From JALYNX01 sp963780755 (GTDB lineage Bacteria; Actinomycetota; Acidimicrobiia; Spongiisociales; ZC4RG35), in NCBI GenBank assembly GCA_963780755.1, contig CAWACX010000001.1, forward strand, positions 248,001 through 312,000: a stretch of 64,000 bases of DNA, read 5' to 3'. Within the stretch, counting starts at the first letter, position 1, and each line of letters starts with the position of its first letter. This document shows, one piece after another, positions 61,474 through 64,000 of the stretch. Position numbers and translations under genes: made by a program. A model generated the notes under the pieces. The model worked only from the letters and a program-made list of their open reading frames with translations. It was not told where the DNA came from and did no database searches.

Positions 61474-61515
61474 GAGGTCACCCGACCAATGAGGACCTGT
61501 CACAGGCTGCCGACA
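61474..61515 (+). repeat. Upstream repeat, copy B
   Basis: Ends 10 bp before the ATG of paralogue B. CCAATGAGGAC, CTGTCAC and CTGCCGACA are shared with copy C at the window end; the 5' part is more diverged. Confidence 0.6.
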
Positions 61516-61525
61516 CAGTGCCTTC

Positions 61526-61741
61526 ATGTCTTGCGTTGAAATCACGGCCCGAATGGCAGAGCTGCTCGACCACCTTCGGAATTACCCGCTGCCTGAACAG
61601 GACTTGGCGCGTCTGCGTCGAACACCGGAGTGGCTATCAGCGCGAGCTTGGGGTTGGGTGATGGACTCTGGCGAGCTCACCGGCACTGGAGCACGGCACG
61701 CCTACGACTTGCCGAGGGGGATTCTTTCCGACCACATGTAG
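61526..61741 (+). CDS. 71-residue protein, paralogue B (unknown family)
   Basis: Starts MSCVEITARMAELLDHLRNY; the LRRTPEWLSARAWGWVMDSG block and GELTGTGARHAY match paralogue A at 59297, about 60% identical over the whole length. The same upstream repeat precedes both. Function unknown. Confidence 0.6.
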   Translation: MSCVEITARMAELLDHLRNYPLPEQDLARLRRTPEWLSARAWGWVMDSGELTGTGARHAYDLPRGILSDHM

Positions 61742-61742
61742 A

Positions 61743-62018
61743 TCAGCTCGGAGGATTTGGAATGGCGCCAGACCCAGGGTCATCTCGGCCACCTTCACCA
61801 CTCCAGTCCACTGATTCCGTTTTGGGTGCCTGGGTCGGCACCTGAGAAGGCGATAGCCCGCGTCGCCGCATCTCCGCAGTAATCGCAGAAACGTCAAGCC
61901 TGTCGTTACCTGTGCCGTCAGGGAGATCGCCGGTCAAGTAGCCGTATACCTTGAGCACTTGGTCGTCGGACCAAGACTCCATGGGGCCGTCAATGTTCTG
62001 TTCCACGCTTCCCTCCAT
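61743..62018 (-). CDS. Hypothetical 91-residue protein
   Basis: From the ATG at 62018: MEGSVEQNIDGPMESWSDDQ, then a VYGYLTGDLPDGTG segment. Mostly charged, and Pro/Gly-rich at the end; no recognisable domain and no membrane helix. A longer ATG at 62060 is possible. It converges with paralogue B, 1 bp apart. Confidence 0.35.
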   Translation of the reverse strand: MEGSVEQNIDGPMESWSDDQVLKVYGYLTGDLPDGTGNDRLDVSAITAEMRRRGLSPSQVPTQAPKTESVDWSGEGGRDDPGSGAIPNPPS

Positions 62019-62176
62019 CGTCGGGTGATGACCTCGGTTACCCGCCTCTGTGGCAGCCAAACGAGCAATGGGTCAGTTCGTGGCGGTCGGAAATCCCCAC
62101 GAGAGAGACCCGGTCTTCCATCGCATGAGCTGGCGGGCTTTGGCTGCCCTCCATCTTTTCGGGGGGCAGCTTGGAC

Positions 62177-63199
62177 TCAAAGCCATTTGTTGCGTTTGGC
62201 GACCCACAGTGTTGCGGCGGCGAGGGCGGCCATGATGCCGAGGGTCACCCAGAACATCCACGAGAGCTCGAAGAGGCCGACCTTGAAGTTCATTCCCATG
62301 ATCCCCGCGATCACCACCGCCGGCAGTAACAGGACGGAAACGATCGTCAATCGTCTCATAACGTCGTTGGTGGCCTGAGCCGTGCGGGTCATGAAGATGT
62401 CGAAGGACCCGACGATCATCTCTCTTGTGGTGTCCACGGCGTCCAACGCCTGGTTCAGGCGTTCCTTGAGAGGGCGATAGCTCCCAGCAACCTCCGCTCC
62501 CAGCGCAGCGTCCGCTTCGGGATGGCTGAGCATTTCGATGACGTTGCGATGTGGGGTGAGAAGGTTCCGCAGCTCACGAACGTTTCGCCTCATCGTTTGG
62601 AGACGACGAAGCATGGTGTCTTCGTCCGGGAAATCAGCGAGGAGCTCCTCGTCGAGCTCGTCGATGTCGGCCTGCACCTCCTCGATGACCTTGAAGTAGC
62701 CAGATAGCTGCCAGTCGAGCACAACCGCCAGGAATGCGGGCCCGCCGAGCTCACCGAAACGTGTCTCGCCGTGAAACGGCTTGTTGAACTGGTCGACCAA
62801 ATCCAATCCACCCTCGTGCAGAGTCACCACCCAGTTCTCACCAACCAAGCAATGCAGCACCATGGGCCGGGTTGTTGAGTCATCCCAACGGACCGCCGTC
62901 ACCCGGAGCTGAAGGACATCGCCGCGATGAATCAGTTTGGGAACGTCGACCTCATCCGAAAGCTCGTCGATGAAACCATCGACGCCGAGGTCACGCCAGA
63001 GACCTTCCAGATCCCCCACGCACTCCAAGTCGACATCACCCCAGAGCATCTCCTGGTCACCCAACGTGCCGACGCTCACATCCTCAGGTGCGATGACGCG
63101 GTCCTCACCCTCACTGTCATAAAGCAAGAAATGAATTGCTGCCACATCATCAGGTGTCGCACCAGCCATCGCCCGGAGGGTAGAAGTTTCGGTCGCCAT
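62177..63199 (-). CDS. corA: CorA-type Mg2+/Co2+ transporter
   Basis: 340 residues from the ATG at 63199; a longer start at 63292 is possible. A cytoplasmic N-terminal domain with long helices precedes two C-terminal membrane helices; the signature GMN lies in GIMGMNFKVG after the first helix, and the end is basic (AKRNKWL). It brings in Mg2+. The gene is complete and seems independent of the accessory genes around it. Confidence 0.9.
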   Translation of the reverse strand: MATETSTLRAMAGATPDDVAAIHFLLYDSEGEDRVIAPEDVSVGTLGDQEMLWGDVDLECVGDLEGLWRDLGVDGFIDELSDEVDVPKLIHRGDVLQLRVTAVRWDDSTTRPMVLHCLVGENWVVTLHEGGLDLVDQFNKPFHGETRFGELGGPAFLAVVLDWQLSGYFKVIEEVQADIDELDEELLADFPDEDTMLRRLQTMRRNVRELRNLLTPHRNVIEMLSHPEADAALGAEVAGSYRPLKERLNQALDAVDTTREMIVGSFDIFMTRTAQATNDVMRRLTIVSVLLLPAVVIAGIMGMNFKVGLFELSWMFWVTLGIMAALAAATLWVAKRNKWL

Positions 63200-63269
63200 C
63201 AATCCTCGATCACGTTGTTGTGAATCGGCGCGATGGGCTACCCAAGGCGGATCGGGCCGAAACTCACAA

Positions 63270-63477
63270 ATGCGCCCCCGCGGTCTCGTCATCCACGAGG
63301 TGTCACCCGTGCAATGGCCGGCCTACGAGGCGGCCGGTGTCGTCTCACTGTCAGTGCGGACCGCCGTCGCCGAGGAAACCCAGGGAGCGACGCGAGCAAC
63401 TCCGCGACAGATACGAGCAGACCCTCCACGAAATCAACATGCGTCAGATCGAGAGGCAGATCCGGCGAGGAAGATGA
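63270..63477 (+). pseudogene. HK97-type prohead protease, C-terminal remnant
   Basis: PRGLVIHEVSPVQWPAYEAA then GVVSLSVRTA resembles the C-terminal end of HK97-family phage prohead proteases (EVSPVTFPAY-type). A frame change near 63385 leads to RREQLRDRYEQTLHE, like the tail of those proteins. The catalytic N-terminal part is absent. Evidence is short, so this is tentative. Confidence 0.42.
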
Positions 63478-63518
63478 GGGGAGAAGTCCAACGCCAAGAC
63501 CATATGTAGCTTGTAGCA

Positions 63519-63941
63519 ATGGAGTTCTGGGCGGCTCTCGCAGGTGCCCTCGTGGGTGGTGTGGCTGCGCTCTGGTCAGGACTGATCGTGAATCGTCGGC
63601 AGGTCACGCGGGAGTACAGAGTGAAGATCTACGACGATCTACTCCCAGAACTGAGGACCGGAATCCATCCAGACATCCCAAGGCCCGACCCAAACTGGTA
63701 CACGCGGCTTGTTGCACAGATCCAGAGGGCGTCGCACATTGCTGGATCGGAGGACACAGCGAAGGCCGACAACCTCGCCACCCTGTTGGAGACGGCAAGA
63801 TCCCACTCCACAGACCTGCCCAAGGACGGGACCGGCGCGATCAGCTCCGCGGTACCGGACGACGATCCCTATGTCGTCGCCATTCGGGAATTCGTCGACG
63901 CCGTGGATGCGTATGAAGTTTGGTTGAGGCAAAACCTGTGA
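63519..63941 (+). CDS. Hypothetical single-helix membrane protein
   Basis: 140 residues. One N-terminal membrane helix (WAALAGALVGGVAALWSGLI), then a charged soluble part VNRRQVTREYRVKIYDDLLP with helix-rich sequence. Similar N-terminal layouts occur in small prophage or island proteins. No family recognised. Confidence 0.5.
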   Translation: MEFWAALAGALVGGVAALWSGLIVNRRQVTREYRVKIYDDLLPELRTGIHPDIPRPDPNWYTRLVAQIQRASHIAGSEDTAKADNLATLLETARSHSTDLPKDGTGAISSAVPDDDPYVVAIREFVDAVDAYEVWLRQNL

Positions 63942-63956
63942 CGCGCCCCTTGGAGG

Positions 63957-64000
63957 CGAGGTCGTGCGGCCCAATGAGGATCTGTCACTGCCTGCCGACA
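63957..64000 (+). repeat. Upstream repeat, copy C, cut by window end
   Basis: GAGGTCGTGCGGCCCAATGA then GGATCTGTCAC and CTGCCGACA, best matched to copy B. By analogy a third 70-residue gene would start ~10 bp beyond the window. Confidence 0.6.

Overview
This is a high-GC stretch, dense in genes and mostly on the plus strand, from an actinobacterium. Several families seen here are actinobacterial: DUF5719, DUF3499, DUF6458, an F420-type nitroreductase, a TobH-like phosphosugar isomerase beside manB, and RNase E just upstream of rplU. Class Acidimicrobiia or a near relative is my best guess, but it is an inference from gene content. Four highly conserved genes (smpB, an acyl-CoA dehydrogenase, tig and mreB) each carry one small frameshift in or near a G/C run or short repeat. 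That looks more like a long-read or metagenome assembly with residual indels than real gene decay.

Layout. 1-7.7 kb: envelope glycan genes (a large GT2 membrane protein cut by the window edge, DUF5719, a thioredoxin-like protein, DUF3499, a PTPS-related GT-C-like protein and a polyprenyl-type GT2). 7.8-11.6 kb: manB, a Trm112-like protein, a SIS isomerase and ahcY. 11.6-19.3 kb: comF, a LuxR-type regulator, secA, prfB, ftsEX, smpB and tmRNA. 19.3-26.9 kb: metabolic genes (F420-type oxidoreductase, ferredoxin, HMG-CoA lyase, acyl-CoA dehydrogenase, pdxH, an MBL hydrolase, rph, rdgB, ndh).

26.9-28.9 kb: a small integrated element in tRNA-Leu(TAG), bounded by 59-bp perfect direct repeats. It carries an integrase remnant, candidate arm-type sites, a YcxB-like membrane protein and a DinB-like protein. 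28.8-29.9 kb: a tRNA cluster (Leu, Lys, Pro, Gly, Arg, His). 29.9-33.2 kb: tig-clpP-clpX. 33.3-36.6 kb: two LPFTG-anchored surface proteins, each behind a related structured leader RNA. 36.6-49.6 kb: a conserved growth and cell-shape block (folC, ndk, mreBCD, mrdA, rodA, tdk, an SDR gene, rne, rplU, rpmA, obgE). 49.7-54.7 kb: CoxD- and CoxE-like maturation genes, a receiver protein and a lone CoxL/xanthine-dehydrogenase-type large subunit. 54.7-56.8 kb: a normal gap gene directly behind a GAPDH paralogue that has lost its catalytic Cys and His. 56.9-58.3 kb: an M23-like protein, nadD and rsfS.

58.3-64 kb: an accessory region starting at tRNA-Ala(GGC). It holds a second integrase remnant, a truncated adenosine deaminase, small stress or membrane proteins (DUF6458, a 24-residue peptide, CsbD), a STAS protein, CorA, a probable phage prohead-protease remnant, two paralogous 70-71 residue proteins of unknown function with a shared upstream repeat (a third repeat ends the window), and two tandem copies of an unrecognised structured-RNA-like motif.

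The points most worth following up are the GAPDH pseudoenzyme pair, the two paralogous leader RNAs, the tandem structured units near 60.8 kb, and the repeat-linked small-protein family.
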